A DNA stretch of 64,000 bases from Marsupella aquatica (Eukaryota; Marchantiophyta). Shown piece by piece: positions 46,998 to 59,368 of this stretch. Where the stretch lies: NCBI GenBank assembly GCA_973895155.1, contig OZ316897.1, forward strand, positions 21,762,001 through 21,826,000, read 5' to 3'. Each line of letters opens with the position of its first letter. Positions within the stretch are counted from its first letter, which is position 1. The notes under the pieces were generated by a model that saw only the letters and a program-made list of their open reading frames with translations, had not been told where the DNA came from and made no database searches. A program made the translations under genes and the position numbers.

Positions 46998-49744
46998 CGT
47001 ATCCGAAACCGCAAGCTCCGCGCAAATCAACGCTTCTTCACTCACAGACAGAACCCGCCATACCCGCCCGCAAAGTGCTCTTCCCCGAGACACAAATCGC
47101 ACTCCCCCAAAATCCTGTAATCCTTCTTCAGTCCCAGAGAGAACCCGCCATAACCCCTCCTGGGAACAGGGCACAAGCGTCACACTTTAATTCAAGCATT
47201 GTCGGAGAAAATCCCATTGCGAAGTTAGGACCAAATCTACAGACCACAGTTTCAGACCAAGCTTTAGTGGCTACTATACTCTTAGTTGTTTTTGAAAGAG
47301 TTACTAGGGCATGTCCAATTTGACATTTCGCATAAAGCTCCTGTTCAATTTCCTATGATGAGACAAGTCACGGGAGTGCCATAATGGGTAGAAAATGACA
47401 GGACCGCACGAGGAGCTATCCCATGAGCGGATTGACCGTCTCATCTCATCCTGTCCCACGAAACGCCATAAAAAACAGACATGTCGTAGCGATTTGACAC
47501 TCCATTCCACTCATGACAGAACTATAGTCCACGGAAACCTTATTGCCAGGATCACAACTGCTAGACTGCCTAAGCAGCAAACCGCCCCAACAGGACAACA
47601 CTTGCCCTTCGGGCTTTATCTGAGACAATGCACTTGTGAGAGGGCTCTAGACAAAGTGGATCCAAGAGCCCTAGAGGTTGCAGTAGCAGGACAGGTGTTG
47701 AAATACAATAGGTGCTGCAGGAACCCGGCTGCCCAATCGAACGGGAGTAAACTTAGCTGCCCAATCGAATGGGACTAAACAGAGCTAAGCTGCCCACTAC
47801 ACAAGCTGCCCAGTATCTTTTTCTGACGTCGTAGCTCGGGATAAGAGATTCTCGGAGAATCCAGGATCCAACGGACAGAGAAGTCCTTCTGACTCCCAGA
47901 TTTTCCGGATGAAGCTCCTGGCCGAGAGTTGGCCACGCTAGGGACTCACCTGCGCCCTTCTGTTTTCATTGATAGCTGATTAGACGCAGAGGACTGTAGT
48001 GCGATCAGAAATTGTTGGGGCCGGTGAAAAAATACAGAGGGCTTCGGTACGTGTTTCACGTTGGAAAGTACATTTCGTTAACTCATCTCTGCCATTATGT
48101 TTTCCTGGAAACTTGATTACTATGATCAGAATTTGATAGGCTACATTGGAAAGTGTCCAAAACTCACCAAATGGCTTTACATCGGAAAGTCTTATGTTCC
48201 TCTTCAATTTACTGTAGAGATCATAAAAGCGAGCTCAGGTTGTCCATTTAGGTGTAGTTGCGTCGATCCCATCTATTCGAATGTGGCAGATTGAAGCTTA
48301 ATTAATCCAATCTATTTTATGGACGCCCAACAAGCTGTAGTTGCGAGCTCAGTAGCGGATGTAGTGGACCGAAAGACTTGTGAACGCCTGGTTGAGCTCC
48401 TGACTGTGGTTGTGCTAATTGAGCTCAGAGAAGGATCATAAATTAACATTCGACCTCACGCCTTCAAATTGGTTGAGATAGGCTAATTACTCGTTCCTGA
48501 TTGGATCATAATCCTGAAATTTCCGTCTCCCTTCGTCCGGCGTGAGCTAGGTGACAATTTCTCTTAGTTTTTAGGGGCCCCTCTAAGATAGAGCTTTGAC
48601 GACGAACGAACGATCCAAGAAAATATTAGTGGAGTTCAGTCCACTCCTAATTCCACTCAAACCGTAAATACCCACTACGAAGAAGGAGAAGAGCCGTGTA
48701 GCCAACCCGGAACGTTGTCGTTTCATGGGAAGAAGACTACTCCATACATTCCCTTCAAAATTTTCCTGAAACTTTAAGGTCGTGGGTCTAGTGTAGTCGT
48801 AAAGTATGCGTAACCTCAAAGATTAATGGGGTGACATGACGATAACCCAGTCAAGCGAGGCTTTGCATGAGTAGTACCCGAAGTTCAAAACAGAGGCAAT
48901 GAGACGATTCAAATTCATTTAGGTGCATCAGTTGACATCTACGCTCGTCGATCAAGGTAAGTGCGTACTGCACCGCGTTTATGGGACCATGAGCAGTGCA
49001 AGCGTTTACCTGGTCCGACAAATTGTCAAAGAGAAGGTCCTGCAAAAATTGATCCGTCTTCAAGACAGCCAAACAGATTGCCCGGTGCTGGAATTTGGAC
49101 GGTCTTGGTAGGCTGATCATTTCCACCATGAACAGAACGAAAAACCGATTTCGTGGTTGTTTGTTGTGATTCCAAAACGATGATTTTGAATCGGCTGAGA
49201 CCTCATGGCTTTTCAATGATCTTCTTCAGACGCCTCGCTTCAGGGTCTAAACCCTTGCCATTGTAACCCTGAGTAGCCATTCCTATACATCCTCTCAAAG
49301 ATGCACAAACGAGGTCTCGAACTGATCTAAAGTAGGTCTGAAGTGGCAGCTTTTTAATTCACCGTCCTGTGAGTGTGCCAAAAGTGAGCCGTCAGGCAGG
49401 TACATGCATGACCAGCACTGGAGGAGCAAATTAGCTCAGGGAAAATAGGTGGACACATTTTAATTTAACAATTCAGCCACTGGACCCACTTGAGCCAGAG
49501 ACGCCACGATGTACCTGGAGTAGCCATGAATTAGAACTAGAGGAAGGATTCTTGGTGGTCAACTAAAATTTAGTTCCTTTTAAATTTAGACCAGTACTGA
49601 GGCTCCGAATGGTCGATCTCGGCCAGTTTTTCAACAGAGATCGACAATTTTTGACCGAGACCTAGATCGAGATTATTCATCGAGTGGGGTGGCCTTTTAA
49701 TTTTCAAGTCTTAACTTTGTGAAGGAAGAACTAAGGGGGAAGAG
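46998..49744. other. no gene recognised upstream of IF-2
   Basis: The part next to 46997 is the IF-2 leader and promoter. The frame remains open upstream to 47183 without an ATG. Between 47.3 and 49.7 kb I see only short frames and no RNA gene. At about 47735-47775 the phrase CTGCCCAATCGAA(C/T)GGGA is repeated twice. Confidence 0.4.
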
Positions 49745-49753
49745 CATATAAGG
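49745..49753 (+). promoter_or_regulatory. TATA box candidate
   Basis: CATATAAGG lies about 40 bases upstream of the ATG at 49790, a plausible distance for a short leader. Confidence 0.35.
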
Positions 49754-49789
49754 AGCCAAGCCGAGAGATAATATTTTGAAGGAGCATGC

Positions 49790-49978
49790 ATGGCAGGGAA
49801 AGAGAAAGCTTTAGAGCTCGTACCACTCCGCAAGGGTGAGCAGAGCACGCCTCTGCCACTTGCTGAAGACATGGACGCCAAGCCCACCGTTGGGAAGGGT
49901 GAAGCTAGCACCTCTGCGGATCGTAGCTCAAACGAGAGCTCAAATAGTTTCAAACCGTTCGTACTGATCAAGAAATAG
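49790..49978 (+). CDS. possible small protein, 62 residues
   Basis: A short frame starting MAGKEKALELVPLRKGEQST, with a good plant start context (GCATGGCAGGG) and a TATA-like word about 40 bases upstream. The product is hydrophilic and Ser/Lys/Glu-rich, without signal peptide, membrane segment or cysteines, and ends in FKPFVLIKK. I recognise no family. Its composition and start are better than those of the many chance frames around, but length alone does not prove it. Confidence 0.4.
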   Translation: MAGKEKALELVPLRKGEQSTPLPLAEDMDAKPTVGKGEASTSADRSSNESSNSFKPFVLIKK

Positions 49979-50714
49979 GGTGAGTTTGGGTCCTGGACTT
50001 GGGATGTAAGTTCCGATATCTGCGTCATGATCTGTGAGAACCCACATTGCGGTTCACTGCATCGAGTGCTGGCAGGCTACTCTAGCAACCACTGAACAGT
50101 CCACGGTCGGATGCGATGTTTGCAGCATGGCACATTCAAAAGATTGAGTGAGTTCCCGATTGAGTGATTTCTGGCCCCGAAGTTGGTTGGTAGAAGCAAG
50201 TCAGATGGTTCCTTCAGTTATCGGGTGGCATGGGGACTTAACAGAAAACAGTGTCATGTGCATGGAGTATTGTTTCAAGAATTTTTCTGCAGTTAAATCT
50301 TGTTCCGTTGTTCATTGTCGGCATTTCAGCTTTGGATACAGAAAGACACAAACGGTTCATCTCATTGCAAATGATTATGAATAATGACAATCAACTAAAC
50401 ACATAAAAACCGAGGAACTTTACTGAATATGCGGCAGCCGTCACTCCCAGTAATAATTATTGCCAATGCAAAATGTGGAGCGTACAACTACCCTACTCTA
50501 ACTCCACCGATTTATTCTCCTATCTTAGCGAGACAGAGAGTTGTCCGCAGCTTGATCGACAAGCTATCACGGTGGGAGTGCAAGTATTATACATTTTGCA
50601 AATTATCTAGTATATTTTGTCTGTTCAGAGAGTCTCTGCATTCGACATCAGATTGCTAGCTTTCCTACTGGAAATCATAGTTAGCTAGTCATAACTTTCT
50701 TTGGCGCACACACT
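49979..50714. other. no gene recognised
   Basis: Non-coding DNA; the right end is probably the 3' untranslated region of the minus-strand secreted protein gene. Confidence 0.4.
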
Positions 50715-51257
50715 TCACAACTGCTTGTAAGAAGCACCATGAGATTCGAGCCAATTTGCTTTCGCTGCATCGGGGATGGTCTGCATCTGCGAGTACATCT
50801 CAGCTGCTTCGGAGGTTGTGAGAATCCAGTTACCCTTCGCGCCATCGTCAGTGTAGACTACACCAGTAGGCTTCATCTGGCTGTCACATGTCTGGGAATC
50901 AGTCAGGAGCGATCGGCGTCCAGCTTGGTACCAGAAAGCTCCGGTGAACTGGCCTCCAACTAAGCAGAAGTTGCCTTTGCCCGAGCCGACCTGCGTGGTA
51001 CAGCCTCCATTTCTGTAAAATTTGCTGACCTGAGAACTTCCAGATGTGCTTGTGACCAGCACAGAGCCGCCGTCTTTTGCGCTCACTACACAGCAAATGT
51101 TGGATTTGATGCCATTGAATGAGTAGCCGCTCCCTTTGCACTGCGAGGTGCTTTCGTAGATTATGATATCAACTGCTCCAACGAGGCTTGAGAACTGCAG
51201 CAACAGAAGCACTGGCAGCACCGCATACACGACGCCCATTGCGCTGATCTTCGCCAT
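50715..51257 (-). CDS. small secreted cysteine-rich protein, 180 residues
   Basis: The product starts MAKISAMGVVYAVLPVLLLL, a clear signal peptide with likely cleavage after ...SSLVGA (residue 28). The mature part has six cysteines (SQC, ICC, GGC, NFC, QTC), suggesting three disulfides, and is rich in Ser, Gly and Thr. The spacing of Gly and aromatic residues before the fifth cysteine suggests a compact beta fold. It should be secreted to the apoplast. I cannot name the family. Just upstream of the start is a splice acceptor (TTTGCAG|GACC at about 51281), so the leader probably carries an intron. The frame is intact and codon use looks coding. Confidence 0.75.
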   Translation of the reverse strand: MAKISAMGVVYAVLPVLLLLQFSSLVGAVDIIIYESTSQCKGSGYSFNGIKSNICCVVSAKDGGSVLVTSTSGSSQVSKFYRNGGCTTQVGSGKGNFCLVGGQFTGAFWYQAGRRSLLTDSQTCDSQMKPTGVVYTDDGAKGNWILTTSEAAEMYSQMQTIPDAAKANWLESHGASYKQL

Positions 51258-51289
51258 CGTGGAAAGGTTGAAAAGGTCCTGCAAAGTAA

Positions 51290-53475
51290 GTCAGACCCAT
51301 CCCTCAGTTAGTCCCAGCAAAGCAATCGCATGGGCTGCAAGCGCTTGCTATATTATCAGAATGATATGCAATCAGATGTTGTGCGTATTGCGAAAAACAA
51401 CGAAACAACGAAACAGCTTTGTCCATCAAACAAGTTTGGCATCTATGAAAGCTTGGCACAAAAATCGAATCCAGTCGACTGCCTATGTTCTAACGCTGCT
51501 GAGAGTGAAAGCAATGGCATCATTCAAACATAAAAGTTGCGCCATCGCGCGTCTTCACAGAACGTTTGTCTCACGAGGCTAAGTTACGGATATATTACTC
51601 AGCTCAGGTAAGGTACTAGAATTGAGCCGCCACGAGTTCAGCTGCGACTTCACTTGTAAAATCGAATGGCAGTGGTGAGAATGAGAATGAGTTTACGGTG
51701 GTTTGCATGGCTTAAATACTACTCTGGTGTAGACCTAGCTTTCTTCCAAGTCTGGACTGTGGAGTCGTGCCAAGTCTGTGTAGCAGGGCTTATCTTCCCA
51801 ACGGAGGACAATTGACTGCAATTCATTTCTTTCGAGCTAGTATCACTTTCAACAGACGTGCTGCAGTTTGGGTACGGTCATTTTCTGTGGGAAAGTTCAC
51901 TCTTACTGCAGACGAGAGGTGTCACTACGATGGGCTCAATCACAATTGAATAGAAATCACTCAGTGAGGCACAGTAGTACGAGGCATATACGGAATACCA
52001 AATGTTGCACATTGTTTTTCTTAGTAAAACACTCATATTTTACAAAATATATAAGATAAAGGGTATTGTATTTTATTTAAATTGTGAAATCATACAAGTT
52101 CCAAGAAAAAAAATCACTCTCCTTTGTTAAAAAAGGGGAGATATTAGGGACTATGAATAATAGGTTGGACAAAACAATTTCATACTGTTCAATGGTGGGT
52201 AATAAAAGTTTGTTTTTTTAGATTTAGGCTTGAAAATTTTGTAAAAATGTTGGACATATTATGTTTTGGAAGTGCGGATCACTTTTATGGAAGAAGTGAA
52301 GATGGCAAGGAAACATCAAGGAGAATTATAGGGTGACTTTTAATTCAAAACAAAAGGTTTAAAAGAGTCACATCAAAAACAAATTAACAATATACAATGA
52401 TGTATGAATATTTTACTTTCCAACAAAAAATTTGCACAAAAAAATATTTATGCAAAAGAAACCTCAAAAATAAGAGTATGTGACCGCAAAACCACAAATA
52501 AATTAAAGTTTTGACCAGTGCACCAAATAAAAAATTGCACCGCCATACAAAAAAAAGTTTGCACACAAAACTCGCTCTAAAAAAAAACCCGCCCCATCAA
52601 AAAAGATGTGCATGTGAACCTATAAATTTTGGGATGATAATTTTACTCAATGTGTTTTATTTCTACGCGCACAAACACAAACCACCCACCCTAACATTCA
52701 GGGACCAATGGGGAGATAGCCAATGATTACATTTAACTATGGTTACATGACATGGATTTCACTAGACATTGTATTGTATAGTATTGTATACATTGTACCT
52801 CTTTGCTATAATGGAATCAATGCATTATTTCTCCAACATGTTGCAGTTATTTGGTGAAAGAATACCAAGCCTACTTACTTGCTTGGCCAATTATTTGTGT
52901 TACTTAGGCTTATTGGCATGAATATTGCATATTACCAGTGAAGAAATAAGTGATAGAGGTTACAATTGCTTACTGACATGAGAGGGACGAATTGGATGTA
53001 GAGACTACCAATGGAGAGACTTCACCAAAATGAACCAGTGATGAAGTATCGATCTCAAGATTTTGCTAGGAAGTAGACTCTATAGTTGCCAATTTGAGAG
53101 GTCAGAGCCCATTTGGGGAGTTGCTTAATGTAAAGCCCCCACAAATACGTGAGAATAAAAAATTATTCTATAAACAAAATGTATCAATTAAATTAAAAAC
53201 CATTTGCATCTTTTTTATAAAAATTTGAAAAAAAATGAGTACCTTGCTAATTCATAATTTTGTCAAAATTAGATTATTAAATATCTTTGGTACAGTCAAG
53301 TCTTTGGTTATGATTAGTAGCCCAACTATATTTAAAAGATTAGCCTTCTCTTTTTGCATCACATTCTAATAATCTAACTTGCCAATGATTCCCTAGGGTA
53401 GAGTCCAAAACATCTTTGAATCTACTCCTACTTGGCCTAGCTACTAATGTTCATATATAGAAGACGAGGAACAAT
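51290..53475. other. no gene recognised
   Basis: The left part is the promoter and leader side of the secreted protein gene; the rest is AT-rich non-coding DNA. Around 52240-52360 some plus-strand words vaguely recall a retrotransposon knuckle (KCG...KEN), but not enough to annotate. Confidence 0.4.
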
Positions 53476-55228
53476 GTGAGTGAAGGTGATATTAATTGGC
53501 AGATGAAAGTAGTAGTGGATTTCATTCATCTGCACCTAGTACTGAGAGGTGCCCCCCCCCTCCTGGTTTTCCCAATCCTACTATGGTACCAATTAAGAGA
53601 GGATAAACTTGAAACTGAAAGACATGAAGAACTGAATTTGCAGACCTTAAGTGTTGATCAAACCCGTTCTACAATCTACCATTGCAATAAGGAAATGAAG
53701 ATGAGAAGATTCAACTCATACCCGCTCATATGTCCTTGGAGCTCTTAAGTATCCAGAATGGGACGAATTCTTAATTGGCTCACAAGAATAACCAATAAAC
53801 TATGGTGAGCATGTTGTAGATTGATTAACCATAATTTCTTACATTATGCACTTGAGGGCATTACTTCTCACTTTGGAGGATCTCAAAGCCATTTTTGCAA
53901 CTATCATAGCTCTTGAGCCATAGCAACATCACTACCCTTTAACCCTACTTTCATTGACACAAGAACCCATACTTAGAGGGTCTTTTGCTATAATTGATGA
54001 TGAATTCTTATTTGTTGCACCTATGATCTATATATATAAAATGACAAAGTTCAGAAGCAATCAAGGCCTAACTTGAGTATGAAATCTCCTACTTGATTTG
54101 GATGCTGCTGTTGGAACGTAGACTAATTTACTTTCCTCAGTGCAAACTATAACTCTAGTTCATATTCCTTTGTTAGATGTGTCTTCTAAGAAGAAAGATG
54201 CAAATAGGATTGCTACAAAGATACAAGAGGAAATAATGGAGGTTATGGGGGGGGGGGGGACCGCAAACCTAGTCAAACCATTTTCAGAAGAGCAATTGTT
54301 TCTATCTTCCATTGCAGTATGCTACAATTTGGTAGACATTGTAAATAAAGTTGTACAAATTAAAGGCTTAATCTACTATGGTTGCCTCATCATCTCACCT
54401 AGCTATTGCATGACTGTGGGCATGCATATTGTTAAGAACTCCCATCGTACGAATCATATAAATACCTTGTAACGAAAATGTGAGCCATTTTATTATGATT
54501 TACCTTCTTAGTGTTTGGTTCACAGCCTTTTCAAAAATTTCTAGGTTGCTCCACCTTTTTTGAGGGGCAGCTCCTTCGTTTCACTTTCATAAACCATTCA
54601 TGTTGTAAATTAAAATTGTATCCTATATAGCCCTTGTTTTCTGCATATATTAGACAGCATGGCTGTAGTACCAGCTAAAAATTAATAATAAAGGTGTTTC
54701 ATGCAACGGTGCTCCATATGGAAAACTTGGGGTCCAACAACTTAGCACGTAAGGATGAATAGTTTAATTTGCAAAATAACCTCAAATAATCGATGTTTAC
54801 ACTAGGTCTTTTTGATACACAAATTAAAAGAGCCCATTGTCCACCCTCCTCTGCTCTACTCTACATTTAATTTTTTGGCCAAATCCAAAGCCTTGTTGCT
54901 CGGATGATTCTCTTGCGACTACTGTATGTTGAAGGTGAGCCCCAACAAGCTCTTCTTGATAATATCCTCTTGTCCAGCTAAGATCATCAGTACATTGTCA
55001 AATAACAAAAATAATTGCAATAGTCCTGATCACTATATAGAGAACTAACTTTTAACGTCTGATAGCAAGTTGGTCCACCTCCATGCCAAGGTGCTAACTA
55101 AGCCATGCAGAGGTGGCACTCCACAACTATTGCTCACAAAAAGGCCTCTACTTAGATAAATTTAGTGACTCTTGCATTTGGAGGGTTAAGATATGCATAC
55201 TCAATGATTTGAGAAAGAGCGTTACCAA
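53476..55228. other. no gene recognised; homopolymer runs
   Basis: AT-rich DNA with a run of C at about 53553-53563 and a run of G at about 54248-54259. Two plus-strand frames (53476-53748, 54140-54472) are open for 90 and 110 codons. They have no domain, and the second contains the poly-G run, so I do not call them genes. Confidence 0.4.
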
Positions 55229-55290
55229 AATGCAGATTCAGGGCAACATTGGATTTGAAAATGCAGATTCAGGGCAACATTGGATTTGAG
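55229..55290 (+). repeat. 31-bp tandem duplication
   Basis: AATGCAGATTCAGGGCAACA with the following bases occurs at 55229 and again at 55260 without change. It lies at the start of the larger duplication. Confidence 0.85.
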
Positions 55291-55955
55291 GGACGGGAGG
55301 ATTAATTTCATGAAAATTTAAGACAAACAAATGAGGCACAATGTATGGTCTAAAATAATATTTTGGCAGTTGTGGGCAGTATGAACTATCAGTGGGCGCG
55401 CAGGCGGTGTGTGATAAAGTGATTATTCCTAGAAGGGGTTTAAGTATGAAATTGAGAAATTTCCAAACTTTTCAAACCTTACATAGTGCATTATGGGGAT
55501 GGAAAGATCTTTGAGTAACGTCAAGATGGCAAAGACATTGTGGCCGACCCAAATATTAGTGACGTCCCTCTAGTAGGGAGGTCCAGCCTATGACCAAATA
55601 ATGGCTTTTGCTTAAAGCAATATTGGATTTGAGGGACAAGAGTATTTCATGCAAATTTAAGACAAACAAACGAGGCAGAGTGTATGGTCTAAAATAATAT
55701 TTTGGCAGTTTGGGGCATTGTGAACTATCAACTATTGCTAGGGGCAGGAGGTGTGTGATATAGTGGTTATTCCTAGAAGGGTTATAAAGTATTAAATTGA
55801 GAAATTTTTAAACTTTTCAAACCTTACATGGTGTTTAATGAGGACGGCAATATCTTTGGGTAAAGTCAAGATGACAAAGACATTGTGGTCGGCCCAAATA
55901 TTAGTTATGTTCCTCGAGTAGGGAGGTCCAGCCTATGACCAAAGAACGGAATTAA
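55274..55955 (+). repeat. tandem duplication, about 343-bp unit x2
   Basis: Unit one (about 55274-55616) and unit two (about 55617-55955) align along their whole length. Shared landmarks are ATTGGATTTGAGGGAC, GTATGGTCTAAAATAATATT, TTATTCCTAGAAGGG and GTAGGGAGGTCCAGCCTATG. They differ at about one base in eight and by small gaps. No coding function is seen. Confidence 0.9.
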
Positions 55956-56785
55956 TTCGCTTAAACCAAGGTGGCCAGGACGGCAATAAGGTGAAGTCCC
56001 CTTTGTAAAGACATCTGAGTGGGACGTCCACCATTTCTCAGCATAAACGGCCAAGAGAGACCGGGAGGAGCCAAAAGAGGCTTGGATTTTACCTTGCACA
56101 TATGTAAGCTTCCACAATCCTAGTGGATCAATTGTTTGAGTTTTTCTTGTCTACATTGTATTAAGGCCAAAGTAACCTTGGAAGATTACATGAATAGATA
56201 CAAAAGACTTTTGTTATAGTTTCATTTATCATAGTGAATTGTTGTCCATCCACAAAGAAGGTTGTCAGTTTGTCACCTTGATCAGCTCGCCCAACCAAAG
56301 GCCCAATGTGTAGGCACTGTAACCACATCAGCTAACAACTATCATGGCTAGCAGAAGCCACAACTCAAGAAGTCGACATTACTGATTAACAAAAATAAAT
56401 GAAGAATGAATTTGAGTAGTGCAGATCTATCAGACGAGGATCATCTTGGTAGTAAGCATGTGTGTTTGTGAGTGGCAAACTAAATGTGGACTTGGTCGTA
56501 TTCTAACTGTTTCACTACTAACTTGTGCTTGTCTTTGAAACCCACTTTGTTTACCCACTTTGGAATGCATTTATATGCATGCCCATTGCATTATTTACCT
56601 TGTGTTAATATTTCAAAACATATAGCTTAGGTGGCCCCAATTCATGCACATTTTTCCCTGAAAAGTGCCTATCTATGGCAAATTACTAGTAAGATGTGCC
56701 CTGGTCAGTCAAAACTGAATCAACTGCACAACTATTTGGGAGATCATATATAATATAATAAACAAAGTAGCTGACCGGGTTACAA
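55956..56785. other. no gene recognised
   Basis: Non-coding DNA between the tandem duplication and the MITE. A minus-strand frame (55905-56117) runs into the repeat and has no domain. Confidence 0.4.
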
Positions 56786-57081
56786 CTCGGGGGTCTCACT
56801 ACATGGGGACCTCCCCATCACCTGCGACGTTTTTAGGCCTTGGACCCCCTAAAATGTAAGAAAAAAATTTATTTTTTAACCCCTATAAAGTTAGAATATT
56901 CTTGGAATATTCCAAAAATTGGATTAAAAAGGCCCTAATGTTCTTATAAGTCTCAAAATTGAATTAAAAAGACTCTATTGTTCTTCTACAAAAATTCTTA
57001 AGTCTTCCCTTACAACCAATAAAATGACCCTATCCTTCGTCGCACGTGATATGCCATTTTTGTGGAAGTGAAACCCCCGAG
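56786..57081. mobile_element. MITE with 8-bp target duplication (296 bp)
   Basis: The terminal inverted repeats are CTCGGGGGTCTCAC and, at the right, GTGAAACCCCCGAG. Flanks carry a perfect 8-bp target duplication GGTTACAA (56778-56785 and 57082-57089). The interior is AT-rich with no open frame. An 8-bp duplication is typical of hAT-type transposition, but the CTCGGGG ends are not the common hAT ends, so the superfamily is left open. Related copies lie at 35729-36010 and 23626-23760. Confidence 0.9.
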
Positions 57082-57089
57082 GGTTACAA

Positions 57090-57572
57090 AAATTACAAAT
57101 GACTAAACATAGCCTAGCTTCAAGTTCATGTCAATTACATAGGTCAGATTCATTTCTTCTCTGGCTATGGAAAATTCAAAGACATTCTGATTAATGAACT
57201 AATTTAGTAACCTAGGTGTCCCTTGTTCATGACGCCCACCTTGGAAAGAAGGCGTGAGTCTCTCAAGTACTAACATGTCTCGTCACAAAATTTACCTGCA
57301 AAATAGAAAGTAAAGTAATTGTTAAACAAACAATAAGAGTTCAATCAAAGGCAAGACAAACAAAGAGTCTAATCCATAGCGAATTAACAGACACATGCAA
57401 TATACATTAAACCCAAACTAATAAAGATAATACAACTAGCAATTATATATACTTTAAGATTAAAATAAAATGTAATACGTCATATTTTATAAGTTCCCTA
57501 TAAAAACTTACTTCATGTGTGGCTAGTTCTATTTCTGATAGTCTGGAGTGTTTGGTCCAAGGTATTCAAAGC
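57090..57572. other. 3' flank of the integrase-core gene
   Basis: Non-coding DNA; probably includes the 3' untranslated region of the minus-strand gene ending at 57573. Confidence 0.4.
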
Positions 57573-59368
57573 TCATGACCTTTTTTCTGGCAAATCATTA
57601 AAATTTAGTTGTTGATGTACATAGGCTGTCAACCCCATAGTGGCACGAGAACTACTTTCACATTCAAGAGAAAGCAGCAAATGCATTCTGAACTTGTCCT
57701 CCTCCGATAAGACTCCAATCTGATTAGTTTCATATGCAAAATCACGGATATCACGAAGACTCTGCACCCAAAAAAAAGAATTTGGTGAATTGGAAATTAA
57801 TGAAAAGAATATGCAACCAAATAAAATACATTTTGCTTCACTTACCTCATCGTCTAAATCTTTAACACCATGTTCAAAGTTTCCATGATCATCATTATGA
57901 TTCCAATAATCAGTGCCAATAGTCTCGATAATATCATCTGCATCTTGATATCAACTTGACCTTCTTCAGGATATGGTGGAGGTAAAACTATTTTAGATTC
58001 TTTGTCTCTTGCTTGAAAAGCAAGTTGAGGAATGTGTGATGGCCTGTTCACACCTCGTTCTCGCACCACTCTCACTGTATGGGCATTCCATGTTAGAATG
58101 ATATCATTTACAGCATTCTGAATGAATGGAAGAAGTACAATAACAATGGAGTATCTATGCAAGGGATTATCCATTTGCAAAAATCCTTCCTCGTATGATA
58201 GAGTATGAAATAAGTCCTTATAATGACCCAATCCTTGTTTCTTCAAGAATCCCCAAAATGCTTCGATCCTCTGTAAAAATCACAATGATTGTAAAAAATT
58301 AGTATGTTCCTTGAAATCATTTTTCCTTTTATAAGTTAAGGCCACAAAAACCCCGTGGCAGAGGGGAAACAACCATGCCATCAAAAATCCAGCTAAACAA
58401 CATGACCCTTGGGAGGGCGGGCAGAAAGCATTAACAACGTACACAAACAACAAATAGGCATCGCGGCCAATGCAACATTGGGCCCCCATAAGTCCCATAG
58501 GCAAAAAATTAGTATGTTAGTAAACATATCAAGCAAATAATTTTGATAACATATAGTTGAGTTTAAGTACTACCTGATTATGAACTAAAGAACCTTTGCA
58601 AAAACAATGAGTATTTGGTCTTGCCCTTTCAAGATTATTTTGGACCAAAATATGCTCAATCGCATAATCATAACGAATTAATAAAGGATGACCAAATCTT
58701 TGAACCGCATTTTTATACCCTTCATAAATAGTCCGGGCTTTCTTATTTAATGCAACATGCATATACATAACATAATGTGTAGCTCCATCGATAGCTCCAT
58801 GAATTCTAATTCCATAATTTGGTAATTTGTCATATGCTGCACAAGAAATTAAACAAAATTAGTACATCATTTCATGATCATGAACAAACTATCTGAATCA
58901 TATATAGTCAAAAAATGATTGATTCAATCTAAATAAAAGGATATAAATACTTGAATTTTACTCACAATCCATATGCCAAATATGCATTGCTTCGGTGACA
59001 TCATAAACCCGACGTATTAGACATCCGCGTGCTCTTGATGCAAGTAATCCTGGAACTAAAACATCCAAGGCATCACGTACAAGCGTTCTTGGAACTTTGT
59101 ATCCAGCTCTTTGTAATCGTGCCTTTATCATTCTTATTCCTCAATCTTTTGCATATCCATATATGAGAATAAACTCTAGAATCAATTGCCGAACCTCCTC
59201 AAGCGTATATGTTGGATACATTTTCTCTCCATTATTAAATACTTTCAACCATCGCCATAAGGTAATTCGATCTATTCCAAGTGCTAACGCACATTCCTTC
59301 ATAGTATAACCGATGTGAAGTGCTGCCATCACATCTTCACACATTGAATTGATGTTTGTTGCATCCAT
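57573..59368 (-). pseudogene. stand-alone integrase-core (DDE) protein, four exons, damaged
   Basis: The exons are 59368-58966, 58836-58574, 58270-57846 and 57761-57573, with GT-AG introns and matching phases; about 427 codons in all. An N-terminal helix-turn-helix (ECALALGIDRITLWRWL) precedes a conserved region (RMIKARLQRAGYKVPRTLV). A retroviral-type integrase core follows, with first Asp in IWHMDS, second Asp in IRYDYAIEH, and SLVHNQ|RIEAFW holding the Glu. After that comes a segment rich in aromatic residues and Leu (PLHRYSIVIVLLPFI). From memory this matches stand-alone integrase-core proteins of fungi and animals rather than Ty1 or Ty3 integrases. Lesions: TGA at 59143-59141 where Arg fits, and a one-base loss near 57935. 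It lies 373 bp downstream of, and in line with, the oxygenase region. Confidence 0.72.

Noticed and set aside
52230-52370. Retrotransposon gag knuckle remains on the plus strand
   Set aside because: Only a few words (KCG, KEN, RVTF) recall a knuckle; the Cys/His spacing is not kept and stops intervene.
54140-54472. 110-codon plus-strand frame as a transposase or host gene
   Set aside because: It contains a twelve-base poly-G run, has no domain and lies in AT-rich non-coding DNA.
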